The notes under the pieces were generated by a model. The model saw nothing but the letters and a program-made list of their open reading frames with translations. It did no database searches and was not told the DNA's origin. From assembly GCF_001720465.1 (NCBI RefSeq), contig NZ_CP017113.1:620001-684000 (forward strand): a DNA stretch of 64,000 bases, in the 5' to 3' direction. A program made the translations under genes and the position numbers. Below, piece by piece: positions 48,341-57,208 of this stretch. Source of the DNA: Porphyrobacter sp. LM 6 (lineage in GTDB: Bacteria; Pseudomonadota; Alphaproteobacteria; Sphingomonadales; Sphingomonadaceae). Within the stretch, counting starts at the first letter, position 1. Each line of letters begins with the position of its first letter.

Positions 48341-49701
48341 TAGGCTTGCTCCGTTCTTTTGTCCGGGGCCGGCCATTTCTCCATCGCAATCTGGAGGGCC
48401 GGATATTTGGGCGAATCGTCCTGAACCTTTTCAAGGATCGTCGAGCGCAGATCATGGAGCAGGCCGTGGGTTTGCAGCGTCATCTCGCCTGAAAGGATCC
48501 GGCCCGCGAAATGTCTGTTGTCGCACAGCTCGGCATCGGACGTTGAGGCCCTCGCGATGATTCCCAAAGCGTTGCGGGCGACCGCCAGTTGGAAACGGTC
48601 ATGCCCGTCCAGCTTGTCCTTGATGGTTGCGAGCCATTCGGAAATTGCGACCGCAATGTCGGCGATTTTCGCCTCACCGGTTGGCCGCACAAGCGCACGC
48701 GTGCTGAACAGGACTTGGTCCTTGTCCACCGCCGGCGCGTCCTCCTCAAGCAGCAGCAACAGGTCCAATTCCTGCTCGCTCGTCCGGCGCGAGATCACCA
48801 CGCGTTCGAGCATCCGGTCCGCGCCCGAGCGCCATTGCGCCGCCATCTTGAGGCAGCCGAGTGCCCACCACACGGTGCGGTAGATCGTCCAGAAGCGGAA
48901 GCGTGCGGGATCGACCGTCACGCCAGCCTCGGCCTCGTAGGCGGCGATGTAGTCCTCAATTAAACCCAGCCCCAGCGCGGGGCGATCGTAACGGGCGAAG
49001 CGCCACACCGCCATGCAGCCGAAGGCGAGGTCTTCGTGGCGGTCGCCGAAATGGGCGATCTCCCAGTCGAGCACCCCCGTCAGGCGCGAGCCTTCGACCA
49101 GCAGATTGCCCATGCGGTAGTCGCCATGGTTGAGGACAGGCTCGACCTCGGGCGGGCAGTTGTCTTCCAGCCACCGGAGCCCGAGCGCGATGATCGGGCG
49201 GTCGCCGCCCGCGTCCATGAATTGCGCTTTGAGGTCGGCAATCGCGGCGCGGTAATCGATCACCGGCACGCCCTTGGGTACATCGCTCTGCCGCAGCCGG
49301 TGGATGCGCGCCAAGTCCCGCGCCGCCTCGCGCAGCAAGCTGTCGGGGTTGTCGCAAGCCAGAATAACCTTGGGATCAGCCGTCCCCGGCAGCGCGCGCA
49401 TGATGAAGCCGGAGCCTAAGCCGTCGGTCTCCTCCAGCACCGCCACCACTTGCGGCGCGGTCACGCCCTTGGCGCGCGCGGCTTCGATCAGCGCGGCTTC
49501 GACCGCGTGCCCGTAAGGCCGCCCCTCCATGAAGGCGAGGCTCGGCGCGCGGCGCAGGACGAAGGCCTCGTCCCCGCAAGCAAAGCGCCAGCTTTCCATC
49601 ACCGCCCCGCCCGTCAGCCGCTGCGGCACCAACGACAAAGCGCCGAGGCCGACGCGGGATGCGACCCGCGCCAGCCCGGCGCTCAGTTCGTCAGCCGTCA
49701 T
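48340..49701 (-). CDS. APH-type kinase fused to LvaB/DUF6285-like tail
   Basis: A ~453-residue protein. Residues ~1-330 are a phosphotransferase (aminoglycoside/choline kinase) fold: QRLTGGAVMESWRFACGDE, the Lys-containing AFVLRRAP, the catalytic loop VLNHGDYRMGNLLVEG and VLDWEIAHFGDRHEDLA (DFG-like Asp). The last ~110 residues (TGEAKIADIAVAISEWLATI onward, with FQLAVARNALGIIAR) resemble the small DUF6285/LvaB-type partner. In Pseudomonas LvaAB phosphorylates 4-hydroxyvaleryl-CoA and LvaC eliminates phosphate; in mammals ACAD11 carries a kinase-like N-terminal domain. A fused kinase plus partner is unusual. ATG 49701 is preferred over GTG 49707. Confidence 0.75.
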   Translation of the reverse strand: MTADELSAGLARVASRVGLGALSLVPQRLTGGAVMESWRFACGDEAFVLRRAPSLAFMEGRPYGHAVEAALIEAARAKGVTAPQVVAVLEETDGLGSGFIMRALPGTADPKVILACDNPDSLLREAARDLARIHRLRQSDVPKGVPVIDYRAAIADLKAQFMDAGGDRPIIALGLRWLEDNCPPEVEPVLNHGDYRMGNLLVEGSRLTGVLDWEIAHFGDRHEDLAFGCMAVWRFARYDRPALGLGLIEDYIAAYEAEAGVTVDPARFRFWTIYRTVWWALGCLKMAAQWRSGADRMLERVVISRRTSEQELDLLLLLEEDAPAVDKDQVLFSTRALVRPTGEAKIADIAVAISEWLATIKDKLDGHDRFQLAVARNALGIIARASTSDAELCDNRHFAGRILSGEMTLQTHGLLHDLRSTILEKVQDDSPKYPALQIAMEKWPAPDKRTEQA

Positions 49702-49711
49702 CGCCACCGGC

Positions 49712-51139
49712 TTAGGCGGGGACGTTGTCCTTCTTCACGGTGATCACCTGCGCGTAGGTGAACTCCTTCAGGCCTTCCTTGCCGTATTCGGCGCCGAAGC
49801 CCGACTGCTTGTGCCCGCCGAAGGGCGCAAACGGGGACAGGTGGAGGTATTCGTTGACCCACACCGTGCCGGTTTCGAGCTGCTCGGCGATTTCGACGCC
49901 CTTTTCCGGGTTGCCGGTCCACACCGCGCCGGCGAGGCCGTATTCGGAGTTGTTGGCGCGCGCGATGACTTCCTCTTCCGAAGAAAACTTCATCAGCGGC
50001 ATGACCGGTCCGAACTGCTCCTCGGCGACGATGCGGGCATCTTCGGGCGGGTTGTCGAGGATGGTCAGCGGCACGAAGTAACCGGTGCCGCTCGGATCGA
50101 CATTGCCGCCGAGCAGGAACTTGTAGCCGTTGTCCTTGGCGTCCTCGATCAGCTCGAGCACGCGGTCATACTGCTTCTTGTTCTGGATCGGGCCGACGCC
50201 GGTGCCCTGCTCGCTGCCGTCACCGACCTTCACGGTCTTGGCGTATTCGACGATCGCGGCGGACAGTTCGTCATAGATATCCTCGTGGATATAGACCCGC
50301 TTGGCCGCGACGCAGATCTGCCCGGCGTTCGAGAAGCTCGACCAGAACAGCTGTTCGGCGACCTTCTTGGGATCGGCATCGGGCAGCACGATCGAGGCAT
50401 CGTTGCCGCCCAGTTCCAGCGTGATGCGCTTGAGGTCTGCCGAGGCGCCTTCCATGATCTTCTTGCCGGTCGCGGTCGAGCCGGTGAAGGTGATCTTGTC
50501 GATATCGGGGTGCTGGGTGATCAGCGGGCCGAGATCGTCCTCGCCGGTGATGATGTTGACGACACCGGCGGGCACCTTGTCGGCGATCAGCTCGGCGATC
50601 TTGAGCGTGGTGAGCGGGGTGAAGGGCGAGGGCTTCAGCACGATGGTGCAGCCCGAAAGCATCGCGGGCACGATCTTCTGGATCGCCATCATCACCGGGA
50701 AGTTCCACGGCACGATGCCGCCGACCACGCCCACCGGCACGCGGCGGGTGCGCGACAGGCGGGTGTCGCTGTCTTCGTTGATCTCGTCATCGAGGCTGAG
50801 GGTCGATTGCGCGGCGCTCATCGCGGCGGCGCCGTAGATTTCGCCGCGCGCCTGATCGTGGGGCTTGCCCTGCTCGCTAGTGAGGAGGCGGTAGAGTTCT
50901 TCCGCATTGGCTTTGATCGCGCCCGAAATCGCCATGATCGCGGCGCGGCGTTCCTCGATGGGGGTGTTCTTCCAGGTCTTGAACGCGGCGCGCGCGGCGG
51001 CGACGGCCTGATCGAGCTCGGCCTTGCCGCAGGCGGGCACCTGCCCGATCACCTGCTCGGTCGCGGGATTGACCACATCGAGCATGCGGTCCGTGGTGAC
51101 CATCTTGCCGCCGATAAGGTTCTTGTACTGGGTGACCAT
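49712..51139 (-). CDS. NAD(P)-dependent aldehyde dehydrogenase
   Basis: A 475-residue aldehyde dehydrogenase: Rossmann part with GGIVPWNFPVMMAIQKIVPAMLSGCTIVLKPSPFTPLTTL, FTGSTATGKKIMEGAS, catalytic Glu in TLELGGNDASIVL, catalytic Cys in NAGQICVAAKRVYI and PFGGHKQSGFGAEYGKEGLKEFT near the end. It resembles succinate-semialdehyde/aldehyde dehydrogenases of broad specificity. It precedes the kinase by 10 bp on the same strand. ATG 51139 follows GAGAGGAAACGAC. Within the operon it could oxidise an aldehyde to the acid that is then activated. Confidence 0.92.
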   Translation of the reverse strand: MVTQYKNLIGGKMVTTDRMLDVVNPATEQVIGQVPACGKAELDQAVAAARAAFKTWKNTPIEERRAAIMAISGAIKANAEELYRLLTSEQGKPHDQARGEIYGAAAMSAAQSTLSLDDEINEDSDTRLSRTRRVPVGVVGGIVPWNFPVMMAIQKIVPAMLSGCTIVLKPSPFTPLTTLKIAELIADKVPAGVVNIITGEDDLGPLITQHPDIDKITFTGSTATGKKIMEGASADLKRITLELGGNDASIVLPDADPKKVAEQLFWSSFSNAGQICVAAKRVYIHEDIYDELSAAIVEYAKTVKVGDGSEQGTGVGPIQNKKQYDRVLELIEDAKDNGYKFLLGGNVDPSGTGYFVPLTILDNPPEDARIVAEEQFGPVMPLMKFSSEEEVIARANNSEYGLAGAVWTGNPEKGVEIAEQLETGTVWVNEYLHLSPFAPFGGHKQSGFGAEYGKEGLKEFTYAQVITVKKDNVPA

Positions 51140-51333
51140 GTCGTTTCCTCTCTCGCCCCCGCAAACGGGGGACTCGTCTTGTTGCCTGATGAAAGTGGCG
51201 CGTTGCATTCAAAAACGCAATCGCTCCGTTGCCCGGCAGTGTAAGCCGCAAGGCGACCCGCTTCGCCTAGCGATTGCGCTATTGCGGGCGGCGCTTATGT
51301 GAGCACCGCAATGTGCCGACGAGAGGATACATG

Positions 51334-52038
51334 ATGACTGATTCCCGCCCCGATCTGGTGATCTATGGCAGCCCGCTGTCGCCCTTCGTCCGCAAGGTCG
51401 CCGCGGTGTGCATCGAAAAGGGCGTGCCTTACGAGATCGAGGCGATCAACGTGTTCGATCCGCCTGCGTGGTTCCGCGATATCTCGCCGATGAAGCGTAT
51501 TCCGGTGCTGCGTGATCGTTCGGTGGCGGAAGAGGGCGTGGCGGGCACCATCGCCGACAGCTCGGCCATCTGCGCCTTTATCGAGAAGAAGCATCCCGCC
51601 CCCGCGCTCTATCCCGAAGCCCCGATGGCGCTGGGCGAGGCGCTGTTTATCGAGGAATATGCCGATACCGCGCTGGCGATGGCGGGCGGGCTGGGCATCT
51701 TCCGGCCGATCTTCTTCGCGGTAAGCAAGGGCGAGGCGCTGGGGCTCGACAAGGCGCGCGAGGCGTGGAGCACGCAGGTGCCGCCGATCCTCGATGTGCT
51801 CGAAGCGCGGCTGGCGGGCCGAGCGTTCTTTGCCGGCGATGCGCTGTCGATTGCCGATATCACCGTGGCCACCGTGCTGATGCAGATCACCCTGGTGGCC
51901 GACGTTTCGCTTGAGCGTTGGCCGGGTCTGGCAGCGCATCTGGCCGCGATGCAGGCGCGCCCTTCGATCGCCGGGCCTTACGCGGCGGCGCAAAAGGTCG
52001 TTCGCAAGGCCTTGCCGGATGCTTGCGACCTGACCTAA
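51334..52038 (+). CDS. Glutathione S-transferase family protein
   Basis: A 234-residue GST. The thioredoxin-like N domain has LVIYGSPLSPFVRKVAAVCIEKGVPYE with a catalytic-site Ser/Pro region, and the C-terminal helical domain has WSTQVPPILDVLEARL then FFAGDALSIADITVATVLMQITL, a classic GST second-domain motif. It conjugates or reduces with glutathione; the substrate is unknown. It is divergent from the aldehyde dehydrogenase operon, separated by ~195 bp. Start is one of two adjacent ATGs (51331/51334); the second is best spaced from AGAGGA. Confidence 0.9.
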   Translation: MTDSRPDLVIYGSPLSPFVRKVAAVCIEKGVPYEIEAINVFDPPAWFRDISPMKRIPVLRDRSVAEEGVAGTIADSSAICAFIEKKHPAPALYPEAPMALGEALFIEEYADTALAMAGGLGIFRPIFFAVSKGEALGLDKAREAWSTQVPPILDVLEARLAGRAFFAGDALSIADITVATVLMQITLVADVSLERWPGLAAHLAAMQARPSIAGPYAAAQKVVRKALPDACDLT

Positions 52039-52072
52039 GGCATCACCCGAGAACTAGGGGGCGGCTGCTCAC

Positions 52073-52939
52073 ATGGCGAGCGAATGGTGCATCGGGATCA
52101 TCGGCGGATCGGGCCTTTATGCCATGGACGGCATCGAGGACGCGCAGTGGATCGCGATCGACACACCGTGGGGCGATCCGTCGGATGAAATCCTGTGCGG
52201 CCGCATCGGCGATGTGAAGGTGCGCTTCCTGCCCCGCCACGGACGCGGGCATCCGATCTCGCCCACCGAGCTCAATTCGCGCGCCAATATCGATGCGCTG
52301 AAGCGCGCGGGCTGCACCGATATTCTGGCGATTTCGGCAGTCGGCTCTCTGCGTGAAGAGCTGGAGCCGGGGCGCTTTGCGATTGTCGAACAGTTCATCG
52401 ATCGCACCGTGCACCGGCCGTCGACCTTCTACACCAGCGGGTTCGTCACCCATGTCTCGATGGCCGACCCGGTCTGCCCGCGCCTGTCGGAAATGGCGGC
52501 CAAGGCGGTCACCAAGGCCAAGGGCAAGGTGGCGGTGGGCGCAACCTATCTTGCGATGGAAGGCCCGCAATTCTCCACCCGCGCCGAAAGCCGGATGTAC
52601 CGCGCATGGGGCGCGGACGTGATCGGCATGACCGCGATGCCCGAAGCCAAATTGGCGCGCGAGGCCGAGCTGCCCTACGCGCTGGTCGGCATGGTGACCG
52701 ATTACGATTGCTGGCGGGATGGCGAGGCGGTGGATGTCGCGCAGGTCGTCGCGCAGATGCAGGCCAACGGCGCGCTGGCGCGGGCGATGGTGAAGAACTT
52801 CATCGCCGCCCTGCCCAAGAAGCGCGAAGCCTCCCCCATCGACACCGCTCTCGACGATGCCGTAATCACCGCGCCGGACGAGCACGATCCCGAGGTGATG
52901 GCCAAGCTCGATGCGGTCGCGCGGCGGCTGTTCGAATAG
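52073..52939 (+). CDS. mtnP: S-methyl-5'-thioadenosine phosphorylase
   Basis: A 288-residue MTA phosphorylase that cleaves methylthioadenosine from polyamine synthesis into adenine and methylthioribose-1-phosphate. Family features: IGIIGGSGLYAMDGIED, LPRHGRGHPISPTELN, GSLREELEPG, FVTHVSMADPVCPRLSE, TYLAMEGPQFSTRAES and the AWGADVIGMTAMPEAKLAREAELPYA block (MTAP-type, quoted in parts). It stands 35 bp after the GST on the same strand. The two could be cotranscribed. Confidence 0.93.
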   Translation: MASEWCIGIIGGSGLYAMDGIEDAQWIAIDTPWGDPSDEILCGRIGDVKVRFLPRHGRGHPISPTELNSRANIDALKRAGCTDILAISAVGSLREELEPGRFAIVEQFIDRTVHRPSTFYTSGFVTHVSMADPVCPRLSEMAAKAVTKAKGKVAVGATYLAMEGPQFSTRAESRMYRAWGADVIGMTAMPEAKLAREAELPYALVGMVTDYDCWRDGEAVDVAQVVAQMQANGALARAMVKNFIAALPKKREASPIDTALDDAVITAPDEHDPEVMAKLDAVARRLFE

Positions 52940-52960
52940 GGGCGGGGCTGCACCCTTTCC

Positions 52961-53058
52961 CGTCTTCCCGGGCTTGACCCGGGATCCCGCTTCTTTCTTT
53001 CGGCGAGGCGGAGAACGGCAGGAAGGCAGCGGGACCCCGGATCAAGTCCGGGGCGACG
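52961..53058. repeat. Dispersed inverted repeat, copy 2
   Basis: A 98-bp element with inverted ends, CGTCTTCCCGGGCTTGACCC and GGATCAAGTCCGGGGCGACG, matching copy 1 (36755-36838) in arm sequence and the inner GGGATCCCGC region, with a longer and different centre. It lies directly after mtnP and ahead of parS. Confidence 0.8.
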
Positions 53059-53142
53059 AAAGGGTTTTCGCTGGACAAAAAATCCGCGGCCAGGCCCCTG
53101 CTAGACCCCCCTTAGACCCCCTCCAGACCCGTCCTTGCCCGA

Positions 53143-53158
53143 TGTTCCACGTGGAACA
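53143..53158. other. parS chromosome-partition site (ParB binding)
   Basis: TGTTCCACGTGGAACA is a perfect 16-bp palindrome and matches the bacterial parS consensus; the symmetry extends one more base pair each side (A...T). It sits in the gap between mtnP and the YciI gene, in non-coding DNA. No parA or parB is in the window. Confidence 0.85.
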
Positions 53159-53173
53159 TTGGCCGCTAGGGCA

Positions 53174-53461
53174 TCAGGCCCAGTCGCCCAGCAGCGGGGT
53201 GAATTCGTCCACCCGAATCAGCTGCCACACCCCTCCGGTGAGGTAGGGGTCATCGGCCAGAATGGCGCGGGCGGCGGCCTCGTCTTCGGCCTTCACGATC
53301 AGCAGCGAGCCGATGATCAGCCCGTCCGCGCGCTTCAGCGGGCCGACGATCACGAAATGATCGGCATTGGCGTGGATGAACTCGAGATGCGCCGGGCGGT
53401 GGATCGCCCGCAGCCGTCCGCCATCCTCTCCGTCGCGGCAGTGGAAGCAGAACATCCGCAT
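53174..53461 (-). CDS. YciI-like protein
   Basis: A 95-residue YciI-family protein: MRMFCFHCRDGED opening, IHRPAHLEFIHANADHFVIVGPLKRADGLIIGSLLIVKAEDEAAARAIL core with the conserved HxxF/HL and 'G..L....G...GS..iv....eeaa..' pattern (parts quoted). YciI is a small ferredoxin-like fold with His-Asp residues that may act as lyase or dehydrochlorinase-like enzymes; most are uncharacterised. ATG 53461 is preferred; the longer frame (53506) is not conserved-looking. Confidence 0.82.
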   Translation of the reverse strand: MRMFCFHCRDGEDGGRLRAIHRPAHLEFIHANADHFVIVGPLKRADGLIIGSLLIVKAEDEAAARAILADDPYLTGGVWQLIRVDEFTPLLGDWA

Positions 53462-53610
53462 TGTCTCGTGGCCCCTGATAGTTGTCACGCAGGCTAACCG
53501 CGCCATGTGTCGCGATCAAGGCAGGGTGTTGCAAAGACCGAACTTGAAGCGCAGCCTCATGGGGTTCAGAGGGCCGGGCATTGCTCCCGAATCGTTTCAG
53601 GTGAAACCAG

Positions 53611-56600
53611 ATGGCCGACCTTACCGCCACTCCTAGCATCGACCGCACCGATCTGCGCCGCGCCTATCGGCAGGAGGAGGAAGCCTGCATCGCCGAGCGG
53701 CTCGAACAGGCTGCCCCTGCCGCCAAGGTGCACCCCGCCGCCGCCCGCCTCGCGATCGATCTGATCGAGGGCGCGCGCGGCAAGAAGGCGAGCGGGATTG
53801 ACGCGTTCCTCCAGCAATACGGCCTCGATACCGAGGAAGGTATCGCGCTGATGTGCCTCGCCGAAGCGCTGCTGCGCGTGCCCGATGCGGCGACCGCCGA
53901 TGCGCTGATCAAGGACAAGATCGGCAGCATCGACTGGGGCGAGCATCTGGGCGAAAGCTCCTCCACCTTCGTCAACGCGGCGACCTTTTCGCTGATGCTG
54001 ACGGGCGAAGTGCTCGATCCGCCCGATGCACGGCAGAAGGGGCTGGGGAGCGCCTTCAAGCGGGCGATGAACCGGCTGGGCGAGCCGGTGATCCGCACCG
54101 CGACGGGCCAGGCGATGAAGATCCTCGGCGGCCAGTTCGTGTTCGGCCGCACCATCGACGAAGCGCTGAAGCGCGCTGCGCCGGAGTGGGCGCGGGGCAT
54201 CACCCACTCCTTCGACATGCTCGGCGAAGCAGCGATGACCTTTGCCGATGCCGAGAAATACCGCGTGGCTTACGAGAGCGCTCTGGCGCGGCTGGCCCGC
54301 GAGGCCGGGGCAGGCGTTGCGGCCTCTCCGGGGATTTCGGTCAAGCTCTCTGCGCTGCACCCCAAGTACAATGTCTTCCATGCCGATGAAGCCAAGGCGG
54401 CGATGATCCCGGTGATCCGCGACCTCGCGGTCAAGGCGCGCGATGCGGACATCCACTTCACCATCGACGCGGAAGAGGCCGAACGGCTCGAACTCAGCCT
54501 TGATATCATCGAGGAACTGGTCGCCGATGACGCGCTGTTCCGCCGCCCCGACGGCAGCCGGTGGGAGGGCTTCGGCCTCGCCATCCAGGCCTACCAGAAG
54601 CGCGGGCTGTGGGTGTGCGACTGGGCCGGCAAGCTCGCCCGCAGGCATGGGCGCAAGCTGTTCGTGCGGCTGGTCAAGGGCGCATACTGGGACAGCGAAG
54701 TGAAGGTGTCGCAGGTGGGCGGCTACAGCGATTACCCCGTCTTCACCCGCAAGGTCGCGACCGATGTGAGCTACCTCGCCTGCGCGGCGCGGCTGTTCGA
54801 GCACGCCGACGTGATCCGTCCGGCCTTCGCCACCCACAACGCCTATACCATCGCCGCGATCAAGCACTTGGCTGCGGGCAAGCCGTTTGAATTTCAAAGG
54901 CTACACGGCATGGGCGAGGAGGTTTACGACGCGCTCCACGCGCTCGAGGGCAACCAACGCACACCGGTCCGCATCTATGCCCCCGTCGGCGGGCACAAGG
55001 AACTGCTCGCCTATCTTGTGCGCCGCCTGCTGGAGAACGGAGCGAACACCAGCTTCGTCAACCGCATGGGCGATGCCGACATTCCGGCGGAAGAACTGGT
55101 CGGCGATCCGGTGGCGGAGCTTGCCGCGCTCACCCCGCGTCGCAATCCGGCGATCCCGCTGCCCAAGGACATCTTCGGGAGCCGCAAGAACAGCGCCGGG
55201 ATAGACCTCAGCGATCCGCTGGTGCGCGAGCCGCTGCTCGAAAAGCTGGCGATGCTGGAAAGCGCACAGTGGCACGCCGAGCCGACCTTCGCTGCCGGTG
55301 CCGGAGCCGCTGCACCGGTGACCATGCCGCACGATCATTCGGTCGTGGTCGGTACCTGCCGCGATGCCACGCCTGCGGAGGTCGAAGCCGCCTTCACCAG
55401 AGCCGCCGCGATCCAGCCCGGCTGGGACGCGCTGGGCGGCGAGGCGCGCGCGCTGCTGCTAGAAGAAGCGGCTGACCTGTTCGAAGCCCACAGCGCCGAA
55501 TTCCTCAGCCTGTGCCAGCGCGAGGCGGGCAAGACGCTGCTCGACGCGGTGCTCGAACTGCGCGAGGCGGTCGATTTCCTGCGCTACTACGCAAAGGGCG
55601 CGCGCGAGCAGTTCGGCGCGGCCACGATCCTGCCGGGGCCGACGGGGGAGGAGAACAGCCTCACCCTCCACGGGCGCGGGGTGTTCGCCACCATTTCCCC
55701 GTGGAACTTCCCGCTCGCGATCTTCATCGGCATGGCTTCGGCAGCGCTTGCGGCAGGCAACACCGTCATCGCCAAGCCCGCCGAACAGACCCCGCTGATC
55801 GCCGCGCTCGCGGTGAAGCTGTGCCACGAGGCGGGCATCCCGCCCGAGGCGCTGCAACTGCTCCCCGGTGCGGGCGAGGTTGGCCAGCTCATCACCGCCG
55901 ACCCGCGCCTTGCGGGCGTCGCCTTCACCGGATCGACCGAGACGGCCAAGGCGATCAACCGCGCGCTTGCGGGCCGCGACGGGCCGATCGCCACCCTGAT
56001 CGCCGAGACCGGCGGGCAGAACGCGATGATCGTCGACAGCTCGGCGCTGCCCGAACAGGTGGTGCGCGATGTGCTGGCGAGTGCTTTCCAGAGCGCGGGC
56101 CAGCGCTGTTCCGCGCTGCGCGTGCTCTATGTGCAGGAAGATATCGCCGACGGCGTGATCGAGATGATCCGCGGCGGCTTCGCAGCGCTCACAGTCGGCG
56201 ATCCGGCGGACCTCGCCACCGATGTCGGCCCGGTGATCGACGCCGAGGCGAAAGGCGCGCTCGAAGCGCATATCGCCGATTGCGCGGCCAAGGGCTGGCC
56301 GGCGGAGCGCCTGTCCGGCGTGCCCGCCACAGGCCATTTCGTCGCGCCGACGATCATCGAAATCCCATCGATCGCCGCGCTTGCACGGGAGAACTTTGGT
56401 CCGGTGCTGCACGTGGTGCGCTTCGGCGCGGGCGAGCTGGCGCAGGTGGTGGACGCTATCAACGCTTGCCGATTCGGCCTGACGCTCGGCCTCCACAGCC
56501 GCATCGCGGAAACCCGCCGCTTCGTCCAATCGCGCGCCAAGGTCGGCAATTTCTACGTCAACCGCAATCAGATCGGCGCGGTGGTGGAAAGCCAGCCCTT

Positions 56601-56736
56601 CGGCGGCGAGGGCCTGAGCGGCACCGGCCCGAAAGCTGGCGGTCCACACTACCTTGCGCGTTTCGCGACCGAGCGGGTGATGTGCATCGACACCACGGCG
56701 GCGGGCGGCAACGCCAGCCTGCTTGCGGCGGGATAA
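53611..56736 (+). CDS. putA: Bifunctional proline dehydrogenase/L-glutamate semialdehyde dehydrogenase
   Basis: A 1041-residue PutA converting proline to glutamate via P5C. The proline dehydrogenase barrel lies at ~150-470 (GISVKLSALHPKYN, DAEEAERLELSLDI, FVRLVKGAYWDSEVK, FATHNAYTIAAIKH, RIYAPVGGHKELLAYLVRRLLENGAN in parts), the aldehyde dehydrogenase at ~540-1000 (TISPWNFPLAIF, FTGSTETAKAIN, Glu in IAETGGQNAMI, Cys ~832 in SAGQRCSALRVL). The N terminus lacks the ribbon-helix-helix repressor domain of the enterobacterial trifunctional form, so regulation must be by another protein. No Lrp-type putR is adjacent. Confidence 0.96.
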   Translation: MADLTATPSIDRTDLRRAYRQEEEACIAERLEQAAPAAKVHPAAARLAIDLIEGARGKKASGIDAFLQQYGLDTEEGIALMCLAEALLRVPDAATADALIKDKIGSIDWGEHLGESSSTFVNAATFSLMLTGEVLDPPDARQKGLGSAFKRAMNRLGEPVIRTATGQAMKILGGQFVFGRTIDEALKRAAPEWARGITHSFDMLGEAAMTFADAEKYRVAYESALARLAREAGAGVAASPGISVKLSALHPKYNVFHADEAKAAMIPVIRDLAVKARDADIHFTIDAEEAERLELSLDIIEELVADDALFRRPDGSRWEGFGLAIQAYQKRGLWVCDWAGKLARRHGRKLFVRLVKGAYWDSEVKVSQVGGYSDYPVFTRKVATDVSYLACAARLFEHADVIRPAFATHNAYTIAAIKHLAAGKPFEFQRLHGMGEEVYDALHALEGNQRTPVRIYAPVGGHKELLAYLVRRLLENGANTSFVNRMGDADIPAEELVGDPVAELAALTPRRNPAIPLPKDIFGSRKNSAGIDLSDPLVREPLLEKLAMLESAQWHAEPTFAAGAGAAAPVTMPHDHSVVVGTCRDATPAEVEAAFTRAAAIQPGWDALGGEARALLLEEAADLFEAHSAEFLSLCQREAGKTLLDAVLELREAVDFLRYYAKGAREQFGAATILPGPTGEENSLTLHGRGVFATISPWNFPLAIFIGMASAALAAGNTVIAKPAEQTPLIAALAVKLCHEAGIPPEALQLLPGAGEVGQLITADPRLAGVAFTGSTETAKAINRALAGRDGPIATLIAETGGQNAMIVDSSALPEQVVRDVLASAFQSAGQRCSALRVLYVQEDIADGVIEMIRGGFAALTVGDPADLATDVGPVIDAEAKGALEAHIADCAAKGWPAERLSGVPATGHFVAPTIIEIPSIAALARENFGPVLHVVRFGAGELAQVVDAINACRFGLTLGLHSRIAETRRFVQSRAKVGNFYVNRNQIGAVVESQPFGGEGLSGTGPKAGGPHYLARFATERVMCIDTTAAGGNASLLAAG

Positions 56737-56795
56737 TCCGAGGTTCAGGCGCGGGTGTGCAAACCGGCCGGGTTGTTGCAAGCCGGAGTCGGATC

Positions 56796-57208
56796 ATGAG
56801 CGCCTTCAACCGCCGCGCCGCGCAGGCCGCCATCGCCTTCGCCTGCGCTCTCGCCCCGGCCCCATCCCTGCTGGCCGAGCCGCCGGCGGCCAGCCCCGGC
56901 ATGGTCCAGCGGGCCGAACCGACGATGCGGCAGAACCCGCCCGCAAGCCCTCCCGCGCTGCCGCCGGTGCTGGACGAGCGGGTGCTGCGCGCGCAGGCCA
57001 ATCTTCAGGCGCTGTGGCAGGGGCGGCTGTTCGTCAGCGATCTGTCCCCTCAGGCGATGCAGGACGTGATCGATCTCGATCGGATGCTGCGCGGACAGCG
57101 GGCGGACAACCGCACCTTCGCGCAGCATGCATCGACGACGAAGTGCGCCGCGCCGGAGGCCAGCCGACCCGCCTCGCGTGGGAGGTGATCAAGCTGAAGT
57201 GCCAGTAG
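56796..57208 (+). pseudogene. Frameshifted secreted protein gene
   Basis: The frame from ATG 56796 (ribosome site GGAG) gives a signal peptide (IAFACALAPAPSLLA), a Pro-rich linker and RVLRAQANLQALWQGRLFVSDLSPQAMQDVIDLDRMLRGQ, then runs into unrelated sequence and stops at 57188. The next frame continues the expected protein: CIDDEVRRAGGQPTRLAWEVIKLKC, ending with TAG at 57208. The change of frame falls near 57126-57132 (around GCAGCATGCATCG), consistent with one lost base. The intact protein would be ~137 residues. It is either a true mutation or an error in the sequence. Confidence 0.6.
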
